Source: JBJENW01 sp051880395 | GTDB taxonomy: Bacteria; Bacillota; Clostridia; Lachnospirales; Lachnospiraceae | Length of the DNA: 36,506 nt | NCBI GenBank assembly: GCA_051880395.1 | Contig: JBJENW010000353.1 | Coordinates: forward strand, 1-36,506 | Direction of reading: 5' to 3' | Shown here: positions 17,550-26,044 of the stretch, in pieces | How positions within the stretch are numbered: the stretch's first letter is position 1 | How the letters are laid out: each line of letters starts with the position of its first letter | Made by a program: the position numbers and the translations under genes | The notes under the pieces: model-generated | Told to the model about the DNA's origin: nothing | Database searches by the model: none | Seen by the model: only the letters and a program-made list of their open reading frames with translations

Positions 17550-19415
17550 CTATTGTGCTTCTGTGGAAGTCTCTGTCCCGGCTTCGGCTGTACTTCCTTC
17601 GTCGGTTGCACCTGCCGTATCCGTAGATCCTTCGGTATCCGCTGCTGCGGATGTATCGGTCGATGCCGCTGTATCTGTAGAGCCTGCTTCATCAGTCGAG
17701 CCTGCCGCATCCGACTGCTGATTGGTCTCCGATGCCGGATTGCCGTTTGCATCGACATTTCCCTCTTCCTGCATACCTTTCAGGATACAGGTAACCGTAA
17801 ATTCCTCATGCGCCTGATTATTCTCATCAACCGCCTCTGATACACTGTCAACCGTAAAGTCAATGAGCGGATCACATTTTCGTAGCATAACGAGAACATC
17901 GACTGCAGTATACTTCACATTGGTGCTGACGTTGATGACAAATTCTGTCGGCGTCGCACTCATCACCGATACCTGCACATTCCCCGGCATCTTATTTTCC
18001 AGATTACTGATAAATTTCAACAGCTGATCGAGCGGGGTCGATGTGATCGTCTTCAGCTGGGAAATATCCTCATACTTCGCTTTCGTCGCCATATAATTGT
18101 CATACGCGACTTTCGCCTCCTGCATACTATCAATCTGCGCCTGCAGGGTTTCTTTCTCATTGATGAGATTTCGATTCTGAATCTTGATCGTCAGACACAG
18201 CGCTGCCGAAATGATCAGGCAGACAAGGCAGAACCCCGCTGCCAGATTCGTGCTGGCAAACTCATGATTTCCTTCTTTGCCATTAAAACTCATCTTTCCG
18301 ATGGTCAGATTCATCGGACTGATCGCACTTCCGATCGGGAGCACGTTTAATGCCAGATCAAATTCGCCCTTATTATCAAAGCTTTCCACCGTCACGCCTT
18401 TCACTTCCGTCAATGGTCTGACCGGAACATTCAGCTCGCTGGTTAAAAGTTCCGCCAATCCCCGGCAGCGGGTTCCGACACCCATCAGTGTGATTCCGGT
18501 AATGATCGCATTCTGATTTTTCGATGTATAATAACTTAAAGCCCGCGCTACGTTGCTGACTAACATCTGCAGGGAATCCGTCGCTTCATCTTTTAACATT
18601 TCCTGTTTGTCCTTGCTTCCGATCTCATCCCCCGGCAGCATCATTTTTTCCAAAAAGGACGGTGTCTTTACACGATAATCCAGTGTCTTGTGGATCCAAC
18701 GCTTTGTCTCTAAAATCTTCAATGCTTTTTCCACGCTCAGATCGTCTCCAAACTCGCCACTGTCCTGCAAAAGTTCAATGATCTCGCCCAGACCGTAACT
18801 GATCGTACGCTGCTGTGCGATGTTATCCTGATCTATGATCGTAAGGATGGAGTTGCGTTCATCCACTTTTAAGGAGACCGCAAATCCGCCTTGTGCTTCC
18901 ATATTCATACAGTTAAAGATACTGTGTCCCTCATAATCCACATCCGCGATGGTCATGCCACAGGCATTTGCCAGACTGCGATATGCGCTCAACAGTTCAT
19001 TCGGAACTGCGACCACGCTCAGCTTGATCTCCTTCTTTTCCGGATCCCGCTCCATGATTCTGTGGATCAACTGGTATTGTTTTAAATCGACCGGAAAATA
19101 TTCCGGTGCATTTGCCTGCAGGACATTTTCGATCTTTTTGTCCTTGACAGCCGGAATGGTGATCTCCCTCTGTGCGATCCGCGCGGACGGAATCGTAAAT
19201 ACCACCCGTTTTGTTCGAATTTTTCTCTCTTTGATCTCTTCCCGGAACCGATTGACAAAATTGTCATCTGTTTTGATCGTTCCGTCTTCTAACATGCCTT
19301 CCGGCGTTTCAAATTGAAATGCCGCATAGATATGCGGTTCTTTTGCTTTAAAATCGATCTCTACGACTTTCGTGGTCAACTGATCGATATCAATACTTAA
19401 TACTCTCCCCGTCAT
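17550..19415 (-). CDS. PilM-PilN fusion protein
   Basis: 621 residues combining two proteins that are usually separate. Residues 1-360 are the actin-like ATPase-fold PilM: LSIDIDQLTTKVVEID at the start, the EYFPVDLKQYQL region (105-116), and a phosphate-loop-like strand GITLMGVGTRCRGL (307-320). Residues 361-389 form a linker, 390-410 a membrane helix, 411-440 a coiled coil, and 440-547 a PilN-like domain. After 553 comes a tail of about 70 residues made almost only of Ser, Thr, Ala, Asp, Glu and Gly. In separated systems PilN's cytoplasmic N-terminal peptide docks into PilM; here the covalent linker would replace that contact. The tail lies outside the membrane and may reach into the cell wall. 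The ATG at 19415 has GGAAGGAAG upstream. pilO follows after 12 bases. Confidence 0.87.
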   Translation of the reverse strand: MTGRVLSIDIDQLTTKVVEIDFKAKEPHIYAAFQFETPEGMLEDGTIKTDDNFVNRFREEIKERKIRTKRVVFTIPSARIAQREITIPAVKDKKIENVLQANAPEYFPVDLKQYQLIHRIMERDPEKKEIKLSVVAVPNELLSAYRSLANACGMTIADVDYEGHSIFNCMNMEAQGGFAVSLKVDERNSILTIIDQDNIAQQRTISYGLGEIIELLQDSGEFGDDLSVEKALKILETKRWIHKTLDYRVKTPSFLEKMMLPGDEIGSKDKQEMLKDEATDSLQMLVSNVARALSYYTSKNQNAIITGITLMGVGTRCRGLAELLTSELNVPVRPLTEVKGVTVESFDNKGEFDLALNVLPIGSAISPMNLTIGKMSFNGKEGNHEFASTNLAAGFCLVCLIISAALCLTIKIQNRNLINEKETLQAQIDSMQEAKVAYDNYMATKAKYEDISQLKTITSTPLDQLLKFISNLENKMPGNVQVSVMSATPTEFVINVSTNVKYTAVDVLVMLRKCDPLIDFTVDSVSEAVDENNQAHEEFTVTCILKGMQEEGNVDANGNPASETNQQSDAAGSTDEAGSTDTAASTDTSAAADTEGSTDTAGATDEGSTAEAGTETSTEAQ

Positions 19416-19464
19416 AGTTTTCTTCCTTCCCTCTGATCTCTGTTTTTCCTATCTCTGTGCCGTT

Positions 19465-20223
19465 TTAACCTCCAAGTAACAGCGACAGATACCACTGTAT
19501 CATGTTTTCGCCCCACAATGCCGACACCAAAACCCCCGCGGCAAGATAGGGACCCATTGCTAGTTCTCTGCCCTTTCCAAAAAACTTCATTGAGAGCAGA
19601 TGCAGGACGGAACCACCGATACAGGCGATTCCAAATGCAAGAAGCATTTTTTGCCATCCGAGAAACAGTCCCGCGGCTGCCACGAGTTTATAATCCCCGC
19701 CGCCGATCGCTCTTGCTCTGCTGATGACAAAGATCAGCCACAAAAGTACGCTAACGCTAAAAAAACCGATCACATATGTGGACCAGTCTTTCCAATTCAG
19801 GAGCAAATGGATTGCTCCCAGAAACCCTATAAAAAGATTGATGCCCACCGGTATCTCATAGGTTCTGTAATCGATCACACTCAGCACGAGAAGCGCCGAG
19901 GCGAGCAGGCAGGTCAACACTGCCGTGACAGAAACACCTATCGTATGAAAAATCAAAATGTACAAAAAACCGTTGATGGCTTCTACCAGTGGATACTGTA
20001 AGGAGAGGTGGGTATTGCATTTGCGGCATCTCCCCTTTAGAGCCACATAGCTTATCACCGGTATCAAGTCGTACCACTTCAGACGATATCCGCAGGTCAT
20101 GCAATGGGACGGCTCAAGCACGATATCCTCGTGTTCTGGTATGCGGTAAATGCATACATTTAAAAAGCTTCCGATCACAAGACCGGTCAGTCCGACTAAG
20201 ATGTAAAGTAAAAATGTTTCCAA
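19465..20223 (-). CDS. pilD: Prepilin peptidase (A24 family)
   Basis: Integral membrane aspartyl peptidase that removes the leader from all five prepilins in this locus and methylates the new N-terminus. Motifs (numbered from the upstream GTG at 20259): N-terminal helix with GSFLNVCIYRIP (30-41), zinc-type CxxC pairs at Cys53/56 and Cys78/81 belonging to the methylase domain, catalytic Asp130 in SVIDYRTYEIP and Asp189 in GGGD. About seven or eight membrane helices follow. I prefer the TTG at 20223 (252 residues): it has GAAGGGA at good spacing and gives the usual N-terminus, whereas the GTG at 20259 has no ribosome site and sits in the loop of a hairpin (20249-20277). A GTG start adds 12 residues. 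Confidence 0.9.
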   Translation of the reverse strand: METFLLYILVGLTGLVIGSFLNVCIYRIPEHEDIVLEPSHCMTCGYRLKWYDLIPVISYVALKGRCRKCNTHLSLQYPLVEAINGFLYILIFHTIGVSVTAVLTCLLASALLVLSVIDYRTYEIPVGINLFIGFLGAIHLLLNWKDWSTYVIGFFSVSVLLWLIFVISRARAIGGGDYKLVAAAGLFLGWQKMLLAFGIACIGGSVLHLLSMKFFGKGRELAMGPYLAAGVLVSALWGENMIQWYLSLLLGG

Positions 20224-20677
20224 AGTGGTCTTCCCTTCTTTCGTTTTTGCGGCAGTCACTTGGGGAATGGCTGCCGCTGCTTTCAGTTTCTATTGCGGAT
20301 GTCCCCGCTTATTCTTTGGTATGGAAGTTTTCTTTTGTACTTTCGGGTTTTGCGCCTTCGTTTCGCCTTTGTAAAAAATTTACGATTCCGGCTGGCGCGG
20401 GGCTGTACTTTGCGAGATCTTTTCGCCTCGGATCTTGGGAATTTGCCGGGCGGACCCCCTGACAAAGCTTGGCTCCGTCTGGTCAGATCGTCGTTCTTTT
20501 GTAATAATGGATCTTTTGTTGTCTTTCAGCGGTACGGGGTTGGGGAACCCATTCCACTGTTTTTTTGTCTTGTTTTCCGGCAAGAGTGGGAGCTCCTGTC
20601 GGGAGTCCGACAGACCTGTTGAGGAGCCTGCCGGTGAATGTATACTTTTCTATTTTACTTCTATCATTTGGCTTTTA
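20224..20677. other. GC-rich intergenic stretch between major pilin and peptidase genes
   Basis: About 450 bases without a gene I can support. The minus (transcribed) strand is rich in A, C and G and contains several hairpins: GCGGCAG/CTGCCGC at 20249-20277, just ahead of the preferred pilD start, and CTGTCGG/CCGACAG at 20596-20613 enclosed by GCTC/GAGC (20592-20627). Open frames of 60-120 codons exist on both strands, but they overlap, have compositions unlike the neighbours, and lack ribosome sites. It may be a structured 3' region that sets pilin mRNA above the downstream machinery mRNA, or an RNA element. I recognise no known riboswitch. Confidence 0.5.
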
Positions 20678-21205
20678 TTAATCTTTTTCTCCACGACTTG
20701 CACTGCCTGCCGACGATGGATCAGATCCTTCTTTCATACTAGCTGCAAAAGCAAAATCATACTCTGGATTGGTTCCATTCGTTGCCGAAAAAATTGGCTG
20801 TAAATTTGATTGCACTGTCACATAAATTGTTACACCAGATGCTCCCCATGACTTCGACTTTAATCCCATATCTTCTTTTTTGAATCCAGCATCTTCAATT
20901 GCTTTTTCTAACCAATTTGTAGCGCTAGAGCTTCCTCCCGCGTCATTTGTTGTAATTACTGCTGCACCATTTGATAATGCTATTGTCCCTGTACACCCTG
21001 CCATTTCTTCATGATCTGACGCATAGGTCTGAATTGCAGATGTATACTCACTTGCATTTTTGACATCCGTTGATCTTCTCGACTTATCGACATATTTAAT
21101 CAATGCCGGTGCCAGAATACCAACCAGTACTGCCATGATCGCAATTACTACGATCAACTCCACAAGGGAGAAACCCTTGTTATTGGATTTTGTTTTTCCT
21201 CTCAT
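20678..21205 (-). CDS. pilA: Major type IV pilin / GspG-like prepilin
   Basis: 175 residues with the classical leader: MRGKTKSNNKG, cleavage at Gly11-Phe12, FSLVELIVVIAIMAVL with Glu16 at +5, then the alpha-1 helix ending in YVDKSRRSTDVKNASEYTSAIQTYA, very typical of clostridial PilA and GspG. The C-terminal region is small and rich in Ser, Gly and Thr and has a single Cys, so the disulfide loop of Gram-negative pilins is absent. AAGGAG nine bases upstream of the ATG is a strong ribosome site. It is the only short standard pilin with a full alpha-1 helix here and sits beside pilC and pilD, so it is the likely filament subunit. Confidence 0.88.
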   Translation of the reverse strand: MRGKTKSNNKGFSLVELIVVIAIMAVLVGILAPALIKYVDKSRRSTDVKNASEYTSAIQTYASDHEEMAGCTGTIALSNGAAVITTNDAGGSSSATNWLEKAIEDAGFKKEDMGLKSKSWGASGVTIYVTVQSNLQPIFSATNGTNPEYDFAFAASMKEGSDPSSAGSASRGEKD

Positions 21206-21343
21206 ATTAGATACTCCTTCCCGCAGGTGCTCTCCTGCATAACCCTATAAATATTTGTTCTGTAACTGTGGGTTTCCTTTTCTCATGTTCCAGTTACGAT
21301 TTATCTTAAAAGCGATACCCCATAGGTATGGCTTCTAATTCAT

Positions 21344-22558
21344 TTATAACGAATCCAGATCGGTGTACAACTGAAGCATCGGCGCCATAATGGATGCGAT
21401 CAACACTCCCACGATTCCGGCTAACAGCAAAATGACCATCGGCTCCATCGCCGCCATCACACTCTGGGTTGCCATTTCCACTTCCTCGTCGTAGTAGTCT
21501 GCCATACGATTCAGCATCCCTTCCAGATCTCCCGTTTCCTCACCGACACCGATCATGTGATTGACCATCGGTGGAAACAGTTGACATTCCTCGATCGGTT
21601 TTGACAATGGAACGCCTCGTTCCACCTCTTTCTGTGCCTGTTTCAGTGCATCTTTATATAACTGATTGGAAATCGTATCTGATACAATTTCCAATGCCTC
21701 ATTCATGGATAATCCAGAATACAAAAGCGTACTCAACGTTCTCGCAAAATCCGAGGCTGCTGTCTTGATCGTCAGATCTCCAAAAACCGGAAGTTTTCTT
21801 GCGATCGAACCGAGTACATGTTTTCCGTTATCGGTCTGGCTATACAATTTGAATGTAACCACACATAAAACTACGATTGCCGCTAACAACCACCAGTAAT
21901 GTTGTACAAAAACACTGGCCGATTGTACGGCCTTTGTGATCGCAGGTAAATCTGTTCCCATTGATTCAAACATATCGCTGTAACTTGGAATGACCACCGT
22001 CAGCATGACGATCACAACAGCCAGTGCCACGATCGCCACGATGATCGGATATATCGCTGCTTTTTTGATCATCGCCTGCAGTTTCGCCTTTTTTTCAAAA
22101 TGCTCACTCATCCGAAGGAACGCCGTATCCAACTTACCGGATGCCTCACCGGCACGCACCATACTGATCATGATATCCGGAAATACCTGCTGCTGTTGTG
22201 CCATCGCATCCGCCATCGTGCGGCCTTTTCCGATCTCTCTCTGCACATTTTTGATCGCCTGCTGCATTGTCTTGTTTTCCGTCTGTGTCGCCAGCATACT
22301 AAGCGCATCGACGATCGTGACACCTGCGGATACCATACTGACAAACTGGCGGCAGAACACGCTCAAATCCCGGGGCGTGATCTTTTTTCCAAAATCGAGA
22401 TTGATCTCTTTATTTAGAAAGCCGGCCTCCCGCAATTCTAACGGGGTCAGTCCGCTTTTTTTTATTTTCTTTAGTGCATCCGCCTCATCATTGGCAGTAA
22501 TATTTCCCTTTTTCTGTTTTCCCTCTTTATTGAGTGCGACATATGTATACTCTGCCAC
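21344..22558 (-). CDS. pilC: Type IV pilus inner-membrane platform protein PilC
   Basis: 404 residues of the GspF/PilC family. An N-terminal cytoplasmic domain (AEYTYVALNKEGKQKKG) leads to two repeated helical domains, about 68-195 and 270-395. The first contains FCRQFVSMVSAGVTIVDAL, the second FARTLSTLLYSGLSMNEAL, the signature duplication of the family. Three membrane helices are visible, at about 168-190, 218-238 and 372-393. It is the rotor-like platform on which PilB and PilT act. The start is GTG at 22558, not ATG, but with a very strong site GGGAGGAGG eight bases upstream. It lies between pilT and the major pilin gene. Confidence 0.95.
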   Translation of the reverse strand: MAEYTYVALNKEGKQKKGNITANDEADALKKIKKSGLTPLELREAGFLNKEINLDFGKKITPRDLSVFCRQFVSMVSAGVTIVDALSMLATQTENKTMQQAIKNVQREIGKGRTMADAMAQQQQVFPDIMISMVRAGEASGKLDTAFLRMSEHFEKKAKLQAMIKKAAIYPIIVAIVALAVVIVMLTVVIPSYSDMFESMGTDLPAITKAVQSASVFVQHYWWLLAAIVVLCVVTFKLYSQTDNGKHVLGSIARKLPVFGDLTIKTAASDFARTLSTLLYSGLSMNEALEIVSDTISNQLYKDALKQAQKEVERGVPLSKPIEECQLFPPMVNHMIGVGEETGDLEGMLNRMADYYDEEVEMATQSVMAAMEPMVILLLAGIVGVLIASIMAPMLQLYTDLDSL

Positions 22559-22695
22559 CGTTTGAACCTCCTCCCGTTTGAGGGATGTACACTCAGACTT
22601 TTCCTGTCTCTGCTTTTTTCATCAAGTGTATAAAGATTCTGAGAGTCATCGGTTTTCTAGTTCTTTCTTACTATAACTGTATCGGTAGATTCTAA

Positions 22696-23778
22696 CTATA
22701 ACTTAACCCTCTCTGTCATGTCCTCCTGATCCTGGGCAAACGCCACTGCAGTCTCTTTTGAAATTGTCCCACGCATATAGAGATCAAAGATCGAATCATC
22801 CATCATCTGCATTCCGGCCTTTTTACTGGTCTGAATAATCGACGGAATCTGAAACGCTTTTCCTTTTCGCACCAGATTTCGTATTGCCGAGTTTGCCAAC
22901 AGGACTTCAAATGCAGCCACACGACCGCCATCGATTTTTGGCAAAAGCTGCTGTGCAATGATCCCCTCGATGACCGATGCCAACTGCACACGAATCTGTT
23001 CCTGCTGATGCGGCGGGAAAATATCGATCATACGATCGACCGCGCTTGATGTGTCATTCGTATGTAAGGTCGAAAATACGAGATGTCCGGTCTCAGCTGC
23101 GGTGATCGCAGTAGAAATCGTCTCTAAGTCTCGCATTTCTCCGACAAGGATGACATCCGGGTCTTCACGGAGTGCCGCACGCAGACCGTTCGCATAAGAC
23201 TTGGAATCATAGCCGATCTCACGCTGATTCACGATCGATTTTTTATGATTATGAATGTACTCGATCGGGTCCTCCAAGGTAATAATGTGTTTCGGATACT
23301 TTTCCGAAATGACATTGATCAAAGATGCCAGTGTCGTTGATTTACCACTACCGGTTGCACCTGTCACAAGAACCAGTCCGCGCTTTTTGGTCGTCAGTCC
23401 TACAACCGCTTTCGGCAGATCCAGCTCCCAGGGTTTTGGAATTTCATCCGACATCACACGGAGTGCTGCCGCATACTCACCACGTCTGCGATACGCATTT
23501 ACACGGATTCGACTGTACCCTGCAACTGTAAATGCAAAGTCCAGTTCTCCACGTTCTTTCAGTTCTTCCGCCTGCCGTTCATCAAGCATGGCAAACACCA
23601 GATCTTCAATTTGTGCCGGTGTCATCATTTCTTTTGTACACGGCGTTAATTTTCCGTCAATGCGGACCATCAGTGGGCTTCGCGGTGTCAGATGGACATC
23701 GGATGCTTTCCGCTTACTCGCCTCCGCCAAAATATGCATCAATTGTTCCAGTTTCTTGTTGTCCGGTAATTTTTCCAT
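22696..23778 (-). CDS. pilT: Pilus retraction ATPase PilT
   Basis: 360-residue hexameric ATPase that disassembles the pilus and drives twitching. Visible motifs: SDVHL at 26-30, Walker A GATGSGKST (140-148), Asp box ITLEDPIEY (166-174), Walker B DVILVGEMRD (208-217), His box TGHLVFSTLHTN (230-241), and the PilT-specific AIRNLVRKGK (298-307; usually AIRNLIRE), needed for retraction in characterised PilT. GAGGAA precedes the ATG at 23778. The 263-base gap from pilB suggests possible separate control. A true PilT indicates dynamic pili rather than a pure type II-like secretion or competence apparatus. Confidence 0.95.
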   Translation of the reverse strand: MEKLPDNKKLEQLMHILAEASKRKASDVHLTPRSPLMVRIDGKLTPCTKEMMTPAQIEDLVFAMLDERQAEELKERGELDFAFTVAGYSRIRVNAYRRRGEYAAALRVMSDEIPKPWELDLPKAVVGLTTKKRGLVLVTGATGSGKSTTLASLINVISEKYPKHIITLEDPIEYIHNHKKSIVNQREIGYDSKSYANGLRAALREDPDVILVGEMRDLETISTAITAAETGHLVFSTLHTNDTSSAVDRMIDIFPPHQQEQIRVQLASVIEGIIAQQLLPKIDGGRVAAFEVLLANSAIRNLVRKGKAFQIPSIIQTSKKAGMQMMDDSIFDLYMRGTISKETAVAFAQDQEDMTERVKL

Positions 23779-23906
23779 ATCGTTTCCTCACCCTTTTCTT
23801 TCTTCTGCATATGCAAATCTTTTTATATACAGAATATTTTTGTTTCTGTTCCTTCCCACATTTTGTGTGAACAGTCCCAGTTTCTTATACTTCCCTTTTT
23901 TGTTTT

Positions 23907-23939
23907 AGCAGAACGGATTTCTTTCAAAATCCGCCTGCT
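23907..23939. other. Hairpin in the pilB-pilT gap
   Basis: AGCAG-AA-CGGATTT and AAATCCG-C-CTGCT form a stem of about 12 bp with a small mismatch and a 6-base loop. The T run lies on the plus-strand side (23941-23945), so as an intrinsic terminator it points away from the pil genes; for pil mRNA it is only a hairpin in the pilT leader. The rest of the 23779-24041 gap holds the palindrome TGCATATGCA (23807-23816) and no gene. Confidence 0.5.
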
Positions 23940-24006
23940 GTTTTTCTTAAAATCATGGATTTGCCGAACTGATCAGATAGTAGAATAATTGTTCAGCTTT
24001 CTGTCC

Positions 24007-24028
24007 GAATTGTGTCTGAATTGTGTCT
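24007..24028. repeat. Tandem 11-bp direct repeat downstream of pilB
   Basis: GAATTGTGTCT occurs twice head to tail, at 24007-24017 and 24018-24028, 14 bases beyond the pilB stop (24042) in transcription direction. An 11-base period would put both copies on the same DNA face; it could be a protein site for pilT or simple slippage. Confidence 0.6.
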
Positions 24029-24041
24029 AAAAAAATGTTCC

Positions 24042-25736
24042 TTAATTTTCAAAAGATACACGGATCATTTCTTCCATTGAAGTAACTCCGAGACGTACCT
24101 TTACCGCTGCACTCTCTCGCAATGTGTGCATCCCGTCTTTTCGCGCAAGTCGTTCCAGTTCAACAGCACTTGCACCTTTTGCGATCGCCTCCCGCACCGC
24201 CGGTGTGACCGTCATGATCTCATACACACCGCTTCGTCCGGCATAACCGGTATCATTGCAATACCGACAGCCGACCGGTTCAAAGATTTCGATTTCTTCC
24301 TCTTTTTTCACGCGAAGGAGCTCTTTTTCCTGTTCCGTCGCCATGCGCGCTTTTTTACACCTCGGGCAGAGGCAGCGCACCAGTCGCTGTGCAATAATGC
24401 CCTTTAGAGAATCTGCTAAAAGATAACTTTCGATTCCCATTTCTTCCAGACGGGTGACCGTACTGGCAGAACTATTGGTATGTAAGGTACTGACCACCAG
24501 ATGTCCCGTAATGGACGCCTGCACCGCAATCTCTGCGGTCTCGGTATCTCGAATCTCACCGATCATGATGATATCCGGGTCCTGACGCAAAATGGAGCGC
24601 AGCGCACTGGCAAACGTCAGATCCGCTTTCGTATTGACCTGTACCTGATTGATGCCGTCAATATTTGCCTCGACCGGGTCTTCTACGGTGATGATATTGA
24701 CGTATTCTGTATTTAATTCACTCAACGCGGTATACAGTGTGGTCGATTTACCACTACCGGTTGGTCCGGTAACCAAAATAATTCCATGTGGATTCTTCAA
24801 CAGATGGTCAAACTGTTCCATTTCCCGTTTCCGAAATCCCAGTTTGGATTTATCCCGTTTCAAACTCTTCTTTTGTGCAAGACGAAGTACGCACTTTTCG
24901 CCGTATACGGTTGGAAGAATGGATGTACGGATATCATACTCGGTTCCATCTACAAACATTGTAATACGACCATCCTGCGGTTTTCGTTTTTCTGCGATAT
25001 CAAGTCCTGCTATAATTTTCAGGCGGGCAATGATTCCCGACAGAAGCGAAATATTATAATTCATCTTTTCATGTAAGACACCATCAATGCGGTATCGCAC
25101 ACGAACCGTCATTTCCAGTGCTTCAATATGCACATCACTGGCATTTAAGCGGGCTGCCTGTTCAATGATCGTTTTTACCAACTGCACGATCGGTGAATCA
25201 TTCACATCTTCCTCATCCGCTTTTTTTTGTGCTTCCACCTGCTCATGTTCTTTTGCAAACTCCTGTGCCGCTACCTCAGCTTCCGAATTTCCGAAATATT
25301 TATCCAATGCCAGCTGAATCTCTTTCGGTGTACTCAAAACCGGTTCCACCTGTAGATTGGTAATGATGGAAAAATCATCGATCGCCACCATATCCATCGG
25401 ATCCGACATTGCCACACGCACCACATTCATGCTCTTCGGGCTGTACTCAAACGGAATCATGACATGTTTTCGCAGGATATTTCCATTGACCAGTTTCGTC
25501 ATATCCTCTGAAACAGTTTTCTCCCGTAGGTTTACAACCTCCAGTCCTAACTGTCTTGACAGTGCCTGCACAATATTTTCATCGGTCGTATAACCCTGTT
25601 CCACCAGTACCTCACCGATTTTTTTCTGCTGCTTACGTGCCAGCTTTAGTGCTTCGCTAAGCTGTTCTTCCGTAATCAGATTTTCCGCGATCAACATATC
25701 GCCGAGACGCTTTTTTTTTCGAAACATCAATGTCAT
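24042..25736 (-). CDS. pilB: Pilus extension ATPase PilB
   Basis: 564-residue GspE/PilB ATPase that powers pilus polymerisation. The N-terminus has two MshEN-like repeats: RLGDMLIAENLITEEQL (10-26) and KIGEVLVEQGYTTDENIVQAL (39-59), the type that binds c-di-GMP in MshE. The catalytic domain shows SDVHIEA (200-206), Walker A GPTGSGKS (324-331), Asp box TVEDPVE (350-356), Walker B DIIMIGEIRD (388-397), His box TGHLVVSTLHTN (410-421), and a four-cysteine zinc site Cys457/460 and Cys490/493 specific to extension ATPases. The ATG at 25736 has AGAGGGG seven bases upstream; an in-frame ATG three codons later is less well placed. It is the first gene of the pilus locus. Confidence 0.96.
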   Translation of the reverse strand: MTLMFRKKKRLGDMLIAENLITEEQLSEALKLARKQQKKIGEVLVEQGYTTDENIVQALSRQLGLEVVNLREKTVSEDMTKLVNGNILRKHVMIPFEYSPKSMNVVRVAMSDPMDMVAIDDFSIITNLQVEPVLSTPKEIQLALDKYFGNSEAEVAAQEFAKEHEQVEAQKKADEEDVNDSPIVQLVKTIIEQAARLNASDVHIEALEMTVRVRYRIDGVLHEKMNYNISLLSGIIARLKIIAGLDIAEKRKPQDGRITMFVDGTEYDIRTSILPTVYGEKCVLRLAQKKSLKRDKSKLGFRKREMEQFDHLLKNPHGIILVTGPTGSGKSTTLYTALSELNTEYVNIITVEDPVEANIDGINQVQVNTKADLTFASALRSILRQDPDIIMIGEIRDTETAEIAVQASITGHLVVSTLHTNSSASTVTRLEEMGIESYLLADSLKGIIAQRLVRCLCPRCKKARMATEQEKELLRVKKEEEIEIFEPVGCRYCNDTGYAGRSGVYEIMTVTPAVREAIAKGASAVELERLARKDGMHTLRESAAVKVRLGVTSMEEMIRVSFEN

Positions 25737-25811
25737 ACTCTTTCCCCTCTTTGTACCATAGTAAACTGTTTCTTTTCCGGTCCAGCATCTGTCTGTTCTA
25801 TTCTAGTCTCT

Positions 25812-25840
25812 ATTATACTCTATTTTTTGATTTTTTGCAC
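25812..25840 (-). promoter_or_regulatory. Candidate promoter of the pilus locus
   Basis: A perfect TATAAT lies on the minus strand (plus coordinates 25812-25817), 17 bases from a weak -35 (GTGCAA, 25835-25840). The predicted start is about 70 bases upstream of pilB. The poor -35 suggests a need for an activator, but the very AT-rich context makes chance -10 boxes likely. Confidence 0.4.
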
Positions 25841-25952
25841 TATAATATACAACAAAAAATATTTTTTTAATATTTAGTTTACATATTTTATATTTTATAT
25901 TTTATACCAATTTAATACCGCTTTCCTGTATATTTATGCATTCTTTTTTCTG

Positions 25953-25978
25953 AAAATTAGGACTTTTTTCCTAATTTT
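25953..25978. repeat. Perfect 10-bp inverted repeat upstream of pilB
   Basis: AAAATTAGGA (25953-25962) and TCCTAATTTT (25969-25978) are exact inverse copies around a 6-base spacer. No U tract follows on the minus strand, so it is not a convincing terminator. It sits about 110-140 bases upstream of the candidate promoter and could be an operator for the locus. The rest of 25841-26044 is AT-rich with nothing else recognised. Confidence 0.6.
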
Positions 25979-26044
25979 GTCAGGATTGGAAAATCAACCA
26001 GACACATACTGTTCTATAAAAATATATCGGAACGTCTCCTTTGA

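Noticed and set aside
17536..17840. Several alternative-frame open reading frames around the PilM-PilN tail.
   Set aside because: They arise from the repetitive codons of the Ser/Thr/Ala/Asp-rich tail.
20260..20803. Overlapping open frames on both strands in the pilA-pilD gap (60-122 codons).
   Set aside because: No ribosome sites, mutually overlapping, and composition explained by the scarcity of stops in a GC-rich stretch.
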